DNA of 64,000 nucleotides, from NCBI RefSeq assembly GCF_003254465.1, contig NZ_QDFI01000018.1:1-64000 (forward strand), read 5' to 3'. A program made the position numbers and the translations under genes. The notes under the pieces were generated by a model, which ran no database searches, had not been told where the DNA came from, and saw only the letters and a list, made by a program, of their open reading frames with translations. Source of the stretch: Meridianimarinicoccus zhengii. Its GTDB lineage: Bacteria > Pseudomonadota > Alphaproteobacteria > Rhodobacterales > Rhodobacteraceae. This document shows positions 1-8,494 of this stretch, one piece after another; position 1 is the stretch's first letter; each line of letters opens with the position of its first letter.

Positions 1-174
1 CCCGGCGACGGCACCGGCGGCCCCGGTCGCGGCCGACCCTACGGCCCCGGCTGCCGCGCCGATCCCGCTGCCCACGGCCGACCCGGCGGCCATCAGCGTC
101 TTGCCCGGCGAACAGGCCGCAAGCCCGACCGCAGAGACGACCATGATGACAGGGGCAGGGGGCAACGGGCGCAT
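1..174 (-). CDS. Small lipoprotein, partial (C-terminus off window)
   Basis: The first 58 codons are visible and the gene runs off the left edge. The N-terminus is a hydrophobic signal segment ending in the lipobox Leu-Ala-Ala-Cys (Cys21), so the mature protein should be an acylated, membrane-anchored lipoprotein. After the Cys comes a low-complexity run rich in Ala and Gly (SPGKTLMAAGSAVGSGIGAA), resembling a glycine-zipper segment. A GAAGGA ribosome site lies 8-12 bases before the ATG. It begins 4 bases after the preceding small ORF and is probably co-transcribed with sucC. No specific function is recognised. Confidence 0.7.
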   Translation of the reverse strand, partial: MRPLPPAPVIMVVSAVGLAACSPGKTLMAAGSAVGSGIGAAAGAVGSAATGAAGAVAG

Positions 175-178
175 CGGG

Positions 179-322
179 TCAATCCTTCACCGCCGCCATC
201 GTTTCCGCATCGTCCCCGCCCCTCGTGCACGGCGCGATGGCCTGCCCGCCGGGAAATGCCCCCGGCGAGCCGGTGAAGCCCCGGCAGTTGATCCGGGCGG
301 TTGCATCGATGAGAACGGCCAT
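179..322 (-). CDS. Hypothetical 47-aa protein in the sucC operon
   Basis: This short frame starts MAVLIDATARINCRGFTGSP and ends AAVKD before TGA. It has a good GAGGA ribosome site 6 bases upstream of the ATG, strongly GC-rich third positions, and sits 18 bases after the upstream secreted-protein gene and 4 bases before the downstream lipoprotein gene, as expected in a tight operon. It has two cysteines and no clear membrane segment. No family is recognised. It could be a chance frame, but ribosome site, spacing and codon use together favour a real gene. Confidence 0.5.
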   Translation of the reverse strand: MAVLIDATARINCRGFTGSPGAFPGGQAIAPCTRGGDDAETMAAVKD

Positions 323-340
323 GGCTGGTCCTCGCGTTCG

Positions 341-859
341 TTATCCGGGAAACGCCATGGACACTTCGACCGTGCCCGGCGCTTCGTACCTGTGGTTGTC
401 GGCGATCGTGCGCAGCGTGATGATGAGCGGCAGCTCCGCCGCGCCACGCACGATCCATTCGTTCGGTCCCCGCAGTTCGGCGCCCGCGTATTCCGGCCAG
501 AGCGCGTTCGAAACGATCTGGCGCACAGCGTCCTCACCGAGATGGCGGGTCAACACCTTGCACAGGCCCATAGGCCCGTCCGCTGCCATCACTTCGGCCT
601 TGGCCGTCTCCGCCGGGGCATCGAAGAAGTGGTCCACGCCGAGCGCGACACCATGGTCATTGGTGCCACGGTCGATCGCGCGATACGCAAAGCCCGACGA
701 CCCGAAAAGGGAACTGGCGCTCGATCCCGACATCATGCCGTTGGTGCACAGCGTGACGGCCAGCGCCACGTTTGCCCGGACCGCGTCCTCGAAGCTCTGC
801 GAGGACGCCATGGGCGCGCTGGCCAGTGCAGCGACGAGGGTCAGCCAGGCAACACGCAT
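341..859 (-). CDS. Secreted hypothetical protein downstream of sucC
   Basis: This 172-residue protein starts with a Sec signal peptide (Arg2, hydrophobic core, cleavage near SAPMASSQ at about residues 14-21). The mature part contains two cysteines and no recognised domain. It follows sucC by 4 bases, so it is translated from the same message. I recall that related genomes carry uncharacterised genes between sucC and sucD; sucD is not in this window and is presumably further left. Function unknown; a periplasmic location is the only safe inference. Confidence 0.7.
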   Translation of the reverse strand: MRVAWLTLVAALASAPMASSQSFEDAVRANVALAVTLCTNGMMSGSSASSLFGSSGFAYRAIDRGTNDHGVALGVDHFFDAPAETAKAEVMAADGPMGLCKVLTRHLGEDAVRQIVSNALWPEYAGAELRGPNEWIVRGAAELPLIITLRTIADNHRYEAPGTVEVSMAFPG

Positions 860-863
860 CGGC

Positions 864-2057
864 TCAGCCCTTGACCGCCTTCACGATCTTCTCCGCGCCG
901 TCCTTCAGGTTCTCGGCGGCGATCACGTTCAGGCCGGAATTGGCGATGATCTCCTTGCCCTTCTCGACATTGGTCCCTTCCAGACGCACCACCAGCGGCA
1001 CCTGAAGCCCGACTTCCTTCACCGCCGCGATCACGCCTTCCGCGATCACGTCGCAGCGCATGATGCCGCCGAAGATGTTCACGAGGATCCCCTTCACGTT
1101 CGGATCGCTCGTGATGATCTTGAACGCTTCGGTGACCTTGTCCTTGGTCGCCCCGCCGCCCACATCGAGGAAGTTGGCAGGTTCCGCACCGTAAAGCTTG
1201 ATGATGTCCATCGTCGCCATGGCCAGGCCCGCGCCGTTGACCATGCAGCCGATCTCGCCGTCCAGCGCGATGTAGTTCAGGTCATACTTGGACGCCTGCA
1301 ATTCCTTGGGGTCTTCCTCCGTCTCGTCGCGCAGGGCGGCGATGTCTGGATGCCGGTAGATCGCGTTCCCGTCGAAACCGAACTTGGCGTCCAGCACCTT
1401 CAGGTCCCCGCCATCGGTCACGATCAGCGGGTTGATCTCCAGCATCTCCATGTCCTTGTCGGTGAACAGCTTGTAGAGCGTCCCCATCAACGCGACGCAC
1501 TGTTTCACCTGCGGACCCTTCAGGCCCAGCTCGAACGCGATGCGGCGCCCGTGGAAGGGTTGGTAGCCGGTCACGGGATCGACCGAGAAGGACAGCAACT
1601 TCTCGGGCGTGTTCGCCGCGACTTCCTCGATGTCCATGCCGCCCTCGGTCGAGCAGACAAAGGAAATCCGCGACGTCACACGGTCCACCAGAAGCGCCAG
1701 GTACAGCTCCGTCTCGATGCCCGACCCGGCCTCGATATAGACGCGGTTGACCTGTTTGCCCGCGGGGCCGGTCTGGTGCGTGACCAGCGTGCGGCCAAGC
1801 ATCTTCTGGGCTTCCTCGGCGGCTTCCTCCACCGACTTGGCAAGACGGACACCGCCCTTTTCACCGGCGGACGCTTCCTTGAAGCTGCCCTTGCCGCGCC
1901 CGCCCGCGTGGATCTGCGCCTTCACGACCCAGAGCGGGCCATCCATCTCGCCCGCCGCGGTCTTGGCCTCTTCGGCCTTCATCACGATCCGCCCGTCCGA
2001 CACCGGCGCGCCATAGCTGCGCAGCAGCGACTTGGCCTGATATTCATGGATGTTCAT
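864..2057 (-). CDS. sucC: Succinyl-CoA synthetase (ADP-forming) beta subunit
   Basis: This 397-residue protein matches the usual SucC length. The ATP-grasp fold covers roughly the first 240 residues, starting [12 protein letters not shown] with the glycine-rich nucleotide loop GGRGKGSF near residue 52. The C-terminal CoA-ligase domain carries the family signatures [16 protein letters not shown] and [15 protein letters not shown]. SucC pairs with SucD to convert succinyl-CoA, ADP and phosphate to succinate, CoA and ATP in the TCA cycle; here it also drains succinyl-CoA made by the ethylmalonyl-CoA pathway. It has its own upstream region with paired TGTGATCAC palindromes and is separated from mdh by a terminator, so it is probably transcribed independently of mdh. 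Confidence 0.97.
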   Translation of the reverse strand: MNIHEYQAKSLLRSYGAPVSDGRIVMKAEEAKTAAGEMDGPLWVVKAQIHAGGRGKGSFKEASAGEKGGVRLAKSVEEAAEEAQKMLGRTLVTHQTGPAGKQVNRVYIEAGSGIETELYLALLVDRVTSRISFVCSTEGGMDIEEVAANTPEKLLSFSVDPVTGYQPFHGRRIAFELGLKGPQVKQCVALMGTLYKLFTDKDMEMLEINPLIVTDGGDLKVLDAKFGFDGNAIYRHPDIAALRDETEEDPKELQASKYDLNYIALDGEIGCMVNGAGLAMATMDIIKLYGAEPANFLDVGGGATKDKVTEAFKIITSDPNVKGILVNIFGGIMRCDVIAEGVIAAVKEVGLQVPLVVRLEGTNVEKGKEIIANSGLNVIAAENLKDGAEKIVKAVKG

Positions 2058-2167
2058 GAAGCTGTCCCGTCCCTAGTGTATTGTCGCACCCGACTAAACA
2101 CAGGATACGGGCCTCGGAAAACACCATAAGGTCGCAGTTCCGCAGATTTTACGGAAAAAGCGCCTTA

Positions 2168-2199
2168 TGTGATCACAGCGAAAAAACGTGTGATCACAA
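2168..2199 (-). promoter_or_regulatory. Paired TGTGATCACA operator upstream of sucC
   Basis: Two perfect 10-bp palindromes TGTGATCACA lie at 2168-2177 and 2189-2198, start to start 21 bp apart, about two helical turns. Read on the sucC strand, the 32-bp element agrees with the one upstream of sdhC (7523-7554) at 25 of 32 positions, including both palindromes and the flanking TTGTGATCAC and GCTGTGATCACA. A dimeric regulator bound to both copies is the natural reading. The regulator is not identified; the motif is not the FNR box and is shorter than a CRP site. Confidence 0.7.
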
Positions 2200-2314
2200 A
2201 CCTGCACGATGCAACGCGATCGCATGGCGGCGGCGCATCGGACGGGGCGACCGGCGGGGCTTTCCCAGCGTCAGGCGAATCACGTTCCCGCCCGGAACCC
2301 GCCGCCTGAACGCG

Positions 2315-2346
2315 AAAAGGCCGCGCCCCCCCGGGGGCACGGCCTT
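2315..2346 (-). terminator. Rho-independent terminator of mdh
   Basis: On the minus strand AAGGCCGTGCCCCC pairs with GGGGGGCGCGGCCTT and is followed by a short T run. It lies about 30 bases after the mdh stop codon, so mdh transcripts should mostly end before sucC. Confidence 0.75.
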
Positions 2347-2372
2347 CCTGTCGTGGCGGCGGCGCGGTCCGC

Positions 2373-4252
<1,880 letters not shown>

Positions 4253-4275
4253 TCGCGTGGCGCGCGGGTCCGACC

Positions 4276-4319
4276 GGAATCATATGGGATTCATATGCGA
4301 GTCATATGGAATTCATATG
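4276..4319 (+). repeat. Four tandem 11-bp repeats, core TCATATG
   Basis: Four head-to-tail units of exactly 11 bp read GGAATCATATG, GGATTCATATG, CGAGTCATATG and GAATTCATATG. Seven bases are invariant (TCATATG) and the four leading bases vary around GGAN. The array begins 24 bases after the tauE stop and ends 95 bases before mcl2. An array with the same unit in the opposite orientation is at 49091-49156. The 11-bp period places every CATATG on nearly the same helical face. Confidence 0.9.
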
Positions 4320-4414
4320 CCACCGCATCGATGACGCAGCGCAGCATTCTTCCGGCTTCGGGGTTCCCCGCGCATGATTATTATGCGATTGCAGCATCAG
4401 CAAACGAGGGAATC

Positions 4415-5287
4415 ATGACCGCCACAGCCCGCCCCTTCCGTTCCGTTCTCTACATCCCCGGCGACAAGCCCCGCGCGCTCGACAAGGCCCGCGGCCTGCC
4501 CGTGGACGCCATCATCTTCGATCTCGAAGACGCCGTCGCCGTCGAGGCGAAGGCCGATGCGCGCGCCACGCTGGCCGATGCGCTGGCACAGGGCGGATAC
4601 GGACAACGCTTTGGAATCGTGCGGATAAACGGGATGGACAGCGACTGGGGCAGCGCCGATCTGGACGCGATCCTGCCCGCCGGCCCGCAGGCCGTGCTGC
4701 TGCCCAAGGCGGAATCCGCCGCCCAGGTCGAAGCGGTCGCAGCGCGGCTCGACGCCGTGCCGGCCTGCGCCACAACGCAGATCTGGACCATGATGGAAAC
4801 GCCGCGCGGTATCCTCAACGCGGCCGCGATTGCTGCGGCGCCGCGCATGGGCGGGTTTGTGATGGGCACCAACGATCTGGCGAAGGAGCTGCGCACCCGC
4901 TTCACCCCCGACCGCCAACCCCTTGTAACGTCACTGCAAATCTGCCTCCTGGCCGCCCGCGCGGAAGGCATCGCCATCGTGGACGGGGTCTATAACGCCT
5001 TCAAGGACGACGACGGCCTTCGCCGCGAGTGCGAACAGGGCCGCGACATGGGCTTCGACGGCAAGACCCTGATCCATCCCGCCCAGATCCCCGTTGCCAA
5101 CGAGATTTTCGCGCCTTCTCAAGACGATATCGACCTCGCCCGCCGCCAGATCGAAGCCTTCGAGGCGGCGGAAGCCGAAGGCAAGGGCGTCGCGGTCGTG
5201 GACGGCAAGATCGTCGAGAACTTGCACATCGTGACCGCCCGTCAGACACTCAGCAAAGCCGAAGCCATCGCCGCACTGGAGAGCTGA
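4415..5287 (+). CDS. mcl2: (3S)-malyl-CoA thioesterase, CitE-like
   Basis: This 290-residue protein is of the HpcH/HpaI-CitE fold: N-terminal strand FRSVLYIPGDKPRALDKA, Mg-binding IIFDLEDAVA near residue 37, MMETPRGILNA, and MGTNDLAKELRTRF. The C-terminal signature GKIVENLHIVTARQ matches the Mcl2 group of Rhodobacter, which hydrolyses (S)-malyl-CoA to malate and CoA at the end of the ethylmalonyl-CoA pathway, rather than the longer lyase Mcl1. Start chosen at the ATG with GAGGG 5 bases upstream; an in-frame ATG at 4295 lies inside the 11-bp repeat array and is rejected. It overlaps functionally with mch, three genes downstream in the same operon. Confidence 0.85.
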   Translation: MTATARPFRSVLYIPGDKPRALDKARGLPVDAIIFDLEDAVAVEAKADARATLADALAQGGYGQRFGIVRINGMDSDWGSADLDAILPAGPQAVLLPKAESAAQVEAVAARLDAVPACATTQIWTMMETPRGILNAAAIAAAPRMGGFVMGTNDLAKELRTRFTPDRQPLVTSLQICLLAARAEGIAIVDGVYNAFKDDDGLRRECEQGRDMGFDGKTLIHPAQIPVANEIFAPSQDDIDLARRQIEAFEAAEAEGKGVAVVDGKIVENLHIVTARQTLSKAEAIAALES

Positions 5288-5288
5288 C

Positions 5289-5840
5289 ATGGGATTCCCC
5301 TTTCTGATACTGGGACTTGCGCTATGGGTCGCAGCGCATCTGTTCAAACGGGTCGCCCCGGAACGGCGTGCCGCACTGGGCGACAAGGGCAAAGGCATCG
5401 TCGCCGTCCTGCTGCTTGTGTCGCTGGTCCTCATCGTTATCGGCTACCGCAACACGATGCAGATCGACCTGTGGTATCCGCCGTTCTGGCTGACGCATCT
5501 GAACAACGTGCTGATGCTGGCGGCTTTCTATTCCTTCGGCATCGGCGCCTCCAAGGGTCGCCACGCGCAGAAGATCCGCCATCCGCAACTGACCGCGGTG
5601 AAGATCTGGGCCGTGGCGCACCTGATCGCCAACGGCGATCTCGCGTCGCTACTGCTGTTCGGAACGATGCTTGGCTGGGCCGTGGCAGAGGTCGTGCTCA
5701 TCAACAAGGCGGAAGGCCCGTGGCAGAAGCCCACCGAGATCCGCCCCAACGGTGACATCAAGAATGCGGTCATCGCCGCGGTTCTCTACGCCATTGTCGC
5801 GGGTATCCATGTCTGGCTCGGAGTCTATCCCTTTGGCTGA
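5289..5840 (+). CDS. NnrU-family integral membrane protein
   Basis: This 183-residue protein starts one base after the mcl2 stop. It has about five membrane segments, and the conserved His residues of the NnrU group are visible in AAHLFKR (residue 17), WLTHLNN and KIWAVAHLIANGD. NnrU-like proteins were named from denitrification clusters but are widespread and most have no proven role; related domains occur in heme- and carotenoid-related membrane proteins. Its position between two ethylmalonyl-CoA pathway genes suggests only co-transcription. Function unproven. Confidence 0.8.
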   Translation: MGFPFLILGLALWVAAHLFKRVAPERRAALGDKGKGIVAVLLLVSLVLIVIGYRNTMQIDLWYPPFWLTHLNNVLMLAAFYSFGIGASKGRHAQKIRHPQLTAVKIWAVAHLIANGDLASLLLFGTMLGWAVAEVVLINKAEGPWQKPTEIRPNGDIKNAVIAAVLYAIVAGIHVWLGVYPFG

Positions 5841-6048
5841 CACTTCAACGCTGTACCGTTTCCTGTCGGGGGACGACACGTCCGAGTTCTGCCACAAGGT
5901 CAGCGCGGCACTTGCCCGCGGCTGGGCCTTGCACGGCAGCCCGACATACGCTTTCGACGCGACGCGCGGCGTGATGCGCTGCGGGCAGGCCGTGACCAAG
6001 ACCGTTTCGGTTCCCTACGCGCCCGACATGAAGCTTGGGGACCAGTGA
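5833..6048 (+). CDS. DUF1737 small protein
   Basis: This 71-residue protein starts at a TTG that overlaps the nnrU stop (TTGGCTGA) and ends in TGATG shared with the mch start, so it is translationally coupled on both sides. The sequence TLYRFLSGDDTSEFCHKV followed by ALARGWALHGSPTYAFD and CGQAVTK is the DUF1737 pattern. The function of DUF1737 is unknown. No better in-frame start exists, so the rare TTG start is accepted with moderate confidence. Confidence 0.75.
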   Translation: MADTSTLYRFLSGDDTSEFCHKVSAALARGWALHGSPTYAFDATRGVMRCGQAVTKTVSVPYAPDMKLGDQ

Positions 6049-7082
6049 TGGCCAAGACGAACCCGGGCCGCTTCTTCGAGGATTACACCGTCGGCGACGT
6101 GATCCCCCATGCCGTCCCCCGCACGGTGGCCGAAGGCGAGCGCGCGCTTTACCACGCGCTCTACCCGGCGCGCCACGCGCTCTATTCCTCGGACGTGTTC
6201 GCGCAGGATTGCGGACTGGACGGGTCGCCCATCGACGATCTTGCCGCGTTCCATGTGGTGTTCGGCAAGACTGTGCCGGACATCTCGCTCAATGCCGTGG
6301 CCAATCTTGGCTATGCCGAGGGGCGGTTCCTGCGCCCGGTCTGGCCCGGCGATACTCTGCGCGCGATGTCCAAGGTGATCGGGGTCAAGGAGAACTCCCA
6401 CGGCAAGACCGGCGTGGTCTGGGTCCGCTCCACCGGGCTGAACCAGGACGATGAATCGGTGATGTCCTATATCCGCTGGGTCATGGTGCGCAAGCGGGAC
6501 GAAGCCGCGCCCGCACCCGAAACGGTCGTGCCGAACCTGAAACCGGCGCTGGATGCGGCCGACCTTGTAATCCCCGAGGGGCTGGATTTCACCCGATACG
6601 ATTTCGCGCTGGCGGGGGAACCGCATCGCTGGGGTGACTACGAGATCGGGGAAATCATCGACCACGTCGATGGCGTGACGCTGGAAGAATCCGAGCACAT
6701 GATGGCCACGCGCTTGTGGCAGAACACCGCCAAGGTGCATTTCGACGCGACCTTCCGGCCCGACGGGCAGCGGCTGATCTATGGCGGGCACATCATCAGC
6801 CTGGCGCGGACGCTGTCCTTCAACGGGCTGGCCAACGCGCAGATGGTGGCGGGGATCAACGCGGGTGCACATGCCAACCCTGCCTTCGCCGGGCTGACCG
6901 TGAAGGCGTGGTCGGAAGTGCTGGACAAGGCCCCGACCGACGCGCCGGGGGTCGGCGCGATCCGGCTGCGGCTGGTGGCGGTCAAGGCCGGGTCGGAACC
7001 GGGCGCGCTGCGGGCCGAGGATGGGAAGTACCTGCCCGAGGTGCTGCTGGATCTGGACTACTGGGCATTGATGCCGACCTGA
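6048..7082 (+). CDS. mch: Mesaconyl-C1-CoA hydratase (beta-methylmalyl-CoA dehydratase)
   Basis: This 344-residue protein is a tandem MaoC-like hot-dog dehydratase. It begins AKTNPGRFFEDYTVGDVIPH and contains HALYPARHALYSSD, AAFHVVFGKTVPDISLNAVA and, in the second half, LWQNTAKVHFDA and GHIISLARTLSFNGLANAQM, all strongly like the characterised Rhodobacter Mch. It interconverts mesaconyl-C1-CoA and beta-methylmalyl-CoA in the ethylmalonyl-CoA pathway. It shares TGATG with the preceding DUF1737 gene; the ATG at 6048 follows GGGG at 6037-6040. Confidence 0.95.
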   Translation: MAKTNPGRFFEDYTVGDVIPHAVPRTVAEGERALYHALYPARHALYSSDVFAQDCGLDGSPIDDLAAFHVVFGKTVPDISLNAVANLGYAEGRFLRPVWPGDTLRAMSKVIGVKENSHGKTGVVWVRSTGLNQDDESVMSYIRWVMVRKRDEAAPAPETVVPNLKPALDAADLVIPEGLDFTRYDFALAGEPHRWGDYEIGEIIDHVDGVTLEESEHMMATRLWQNTAKVHFDATFRPDGQRLIYGGHIISLARTLSFNGLANAQMVAGINAGAHANPAFAGLTVKAWSEVLDKAPTDAPGVGAIRLRLVAVKAGSEPGALRAEDGKYLPEVLLDLDYWALMPT

Positions 7083-7109
7083 CGCCCCCGACTGCTAGGG
7101 GAGGGCCCC

Positions 7110-7520
7110 ATGAGTTTCGCAGAAGCCGTGCAGACGATGGCCGTGCCGCTGCGGCTCTGGGTGCTGTGGCTGACGGTCGCGATGGTGGCGGTGCCGCTGA
7201 TATTGCTGATGTTCCGCGCAACCCGGCGCGACGGGGTGATCGTTCTGGCCAGCACCGTGGCGGTGATGGTGTCGATGCATGCGCTGTATCAGGCCGTCGG
7301 ATTTGTCCGACTCCTCGGTCTGCCGCATGTGGTGATCTGGGGGCCGCTGGCGGTATGGCTGGCGTTCCGGTTGCGCGACGCTGCACTGCCGCGACCGGCG
7401 CGGGCGGTGATGGCGGTCTTCCTGCTGACGATATGTGTCTCGCTCGTCTTCGACGTGATCGATGTGGCCCGCTGGGTTGCCGGGGCGCGTGAGTCGATGT
7501 TGCCGGAGCGTGCAGGCTAA
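7110..7520 (+). CDS. Hypothetical four-helix membrane protein
   Basis: This 136-residue protein has about four hydrophobic helices (residues 12-36, 45-62, 70-88 and 97-120) and few charged residues outside the loops. It follows mch by 27 bases with a GGGGAGGG ribosome site and probably ends the mcl2-mch operon. It resembles no family I can name. The sdh operators begin 3 bases after its stop codon. Confidence 0.75.
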   Translation: MSFAEAVQTMAVPLRLWVLWLTVAMVAVPLILLMFRATRRDGVIVLASTVAVMVSMHALYQAVGFVRLLGLPHVVIWGPLAVWLAFRLRDAALPRPARAVMAVFLLTICVSLVFDVIDVARWVAGARESMLPERAG

Positions 7521-7522
7521 AT

Positions 7523-7554
7523 TGTGATCACGAAATTTCCTGCTGTGATCACAA
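7523..7554 (+). promoter_or_regulatory. Paired TGTGATCAC operator upstream of sdhC
   Basis: Palindromes lie at 7524-7533 (TGTGATCACG, one mismatch) and 7545-7554 (TGTGATCACA), again 21 bp start to start. The element lies about 140 bases before the sdhC start in the same orientation relative to the gene as the sucC copy at 2168-2199. A possible -10 TAAATA follows at about 7572-7577, which would put the sites just upstream of, or overlapping, the promoter. Whether the effect is activation or repression cannot be told. Confidence 0.7.
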
Positions 7555-7692
7555 ATCTTGTTCGTTATCGCTAAATATCGTGTCTTGCGCCAAAACACCG
7601 CGCCTGACGCAGGGTGCGGCCCGTGACTCGGTCGTGAAAGGTGATATCACTACGGCCATCAACGCATGTGGATATGCCAAAGGATTGCCCCC

Positions 7693-8076
7693 ATGGCTGA
7701 CGTCAACCGCGGGAACCGCCCGCTTTCGCCCCATCTTCAGGTCTATCGCCCGCAACTGACATCGATCACGTCGATCCTGACCCGCATCACCGGCAACGCG
7801 CTTCTGCTCGCCGCACTTCTGATCGTCTGGTGGCTGCTCGCCGCAAGTTATGGCCCCGACTATTTCGCAACCGCCGACGCTGTTCTGACTTCGTGGTTCG
7901 GGGATCTCGTGCTGGCGCTGTCGGTGCTGGGGTTGTGGTATCACACGCTGGCTGGCGTGCGGCACCTGGTCTGGGACTCCGGCCACGGGTTCGAGGTCAA
8001 GACCGCCGAGCGGATGGGCCTGGCCTGCATCGGCGGTTCCGTCGTTCTGACGCTCATCACCCTGATCGCCGTCTGA
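7693..8076 (+). CDS. sdhC: Succinate dehydrogenase cytochrome b556 subunit
   Basis: This 127-residue membrane anchor starts MADVNRGNRPLSPHLQVYRP, the typical SdhC opening. It has three membrane helices, and the heme-ligand signature is WYHTLAGVRHLVWDSGHG around residues 81-100. It anchors SdhAB, binds heme b and forms part of the ubiquinone site. AGGA at 7680-7683 supports this ATG over an upstream one at 7666. First gene of sdhCDAB. Confidence 0.95.
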   Translation: MADVNRGNRPLSPHLQVYRPQLTSITSILTRITGNALLLAALLIVWWLLAASYGPDYFATADAVLTSWFGDLVLALSVLGLWYHTLAGVRHLVWDSGHGFEVKTAERMGLACIGGSVVLTLITLIAV

Positions 8077-8086
8077 GGAGGCACCC

Positions 8087-8458
8087 ATGGCATTCCTGAC
8101 CGATATCAAGCGCGCGCGCGGCATGGGGTCGGCCAAGTCCGGCACCGAGCATCACTGGCAGATGGTCGTGTCGTCCGTGGCGCTTCTGGTGCTGATCCCG
8201 CTGTTCGTCTTTACCGTCGGGCCGATGATCGGCGCGCCCTATGAAGACGTCGTCGCCCATTTCGAACGGCCCTTCCCGGCCATCGTGACCGGGCTGACCA
8301 TCGTCGTCGGGTTCCTGCATTTCAAGGGCGGTGTGCAGACCCTGATCGAGGACTATGTCCACGGGATGGCTCGCAAGGTCTGGATCATCGCCATGATCTG
8401 TCTCAGCTACGCGGCGATCGGCACCGGCCTGTTCGCGCTTGTGCGCCTTGCGCTGTGA
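8087..8458 (+). CDS. sdhD: Succinate dehydrogenase membrane anchor subunit
   Basis: This 123-residue protein has three membrane helices (about residues 24-46, 61-80 and 93-115). The opening FLTDIKRARGMGSAKSGTEH followed by HWQMVVSS, and the GVQTLIEDYVH segment, are characteristic of alphaproteobacterial SdhD. It completes the quinone-binding membrane domain with SdhC. It starts 10 bases after sdhC with a GAGGAGG ribosome site. Confidence 0.93.
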   Translation: MAFLTDIKRARGMGSAKSGTEHHWQMVVSSVALLVLIPLFVFTVGPMIGAPYEDVVAHFERPFPAIVTGLTIVVGFLHFKGGVQTLIEDYVHGMARKVWIIAMICLSYAAIGTGLFALVRLAL

Positions 8459-8494
8459 CCCCCCCGCGCGCTGTGATTTGACGGAGTGAACCGA

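Larger units (their letters stand above)
2058..2372. other. sucC-mdh intergenic region, control region of sucC
   Basis: These 315 bases lie between two minus-strand genes and contain no convincing ORF. They hold, in transcription order, the mdh terminator (2315-2346), the paired palindromic element (2168-2199) and an A/T-richer leader towards sucC. The A/T content near 2100-2200 is clearly higher than in the flanking genes, as expected for a promoter. I could not fix a -35/-10 pair with confidence. Confidence 0.6.

Noticed and set aside
225-2129. A 634-codon plus-strand frame opposite sucC
   Set aside because: It runs across sucC and its neighbours in antisense, with composition typical of a reverse-complement shadow; the minus-strand proteins carry clear motifs.
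4295-4414. An upstream in-frame ATG extending mcl2 by 40 residues
   Set aside because: The extension translates the 11-bp repeats, has no family similarity, and the ATG at 4415 has a good ribosome site.
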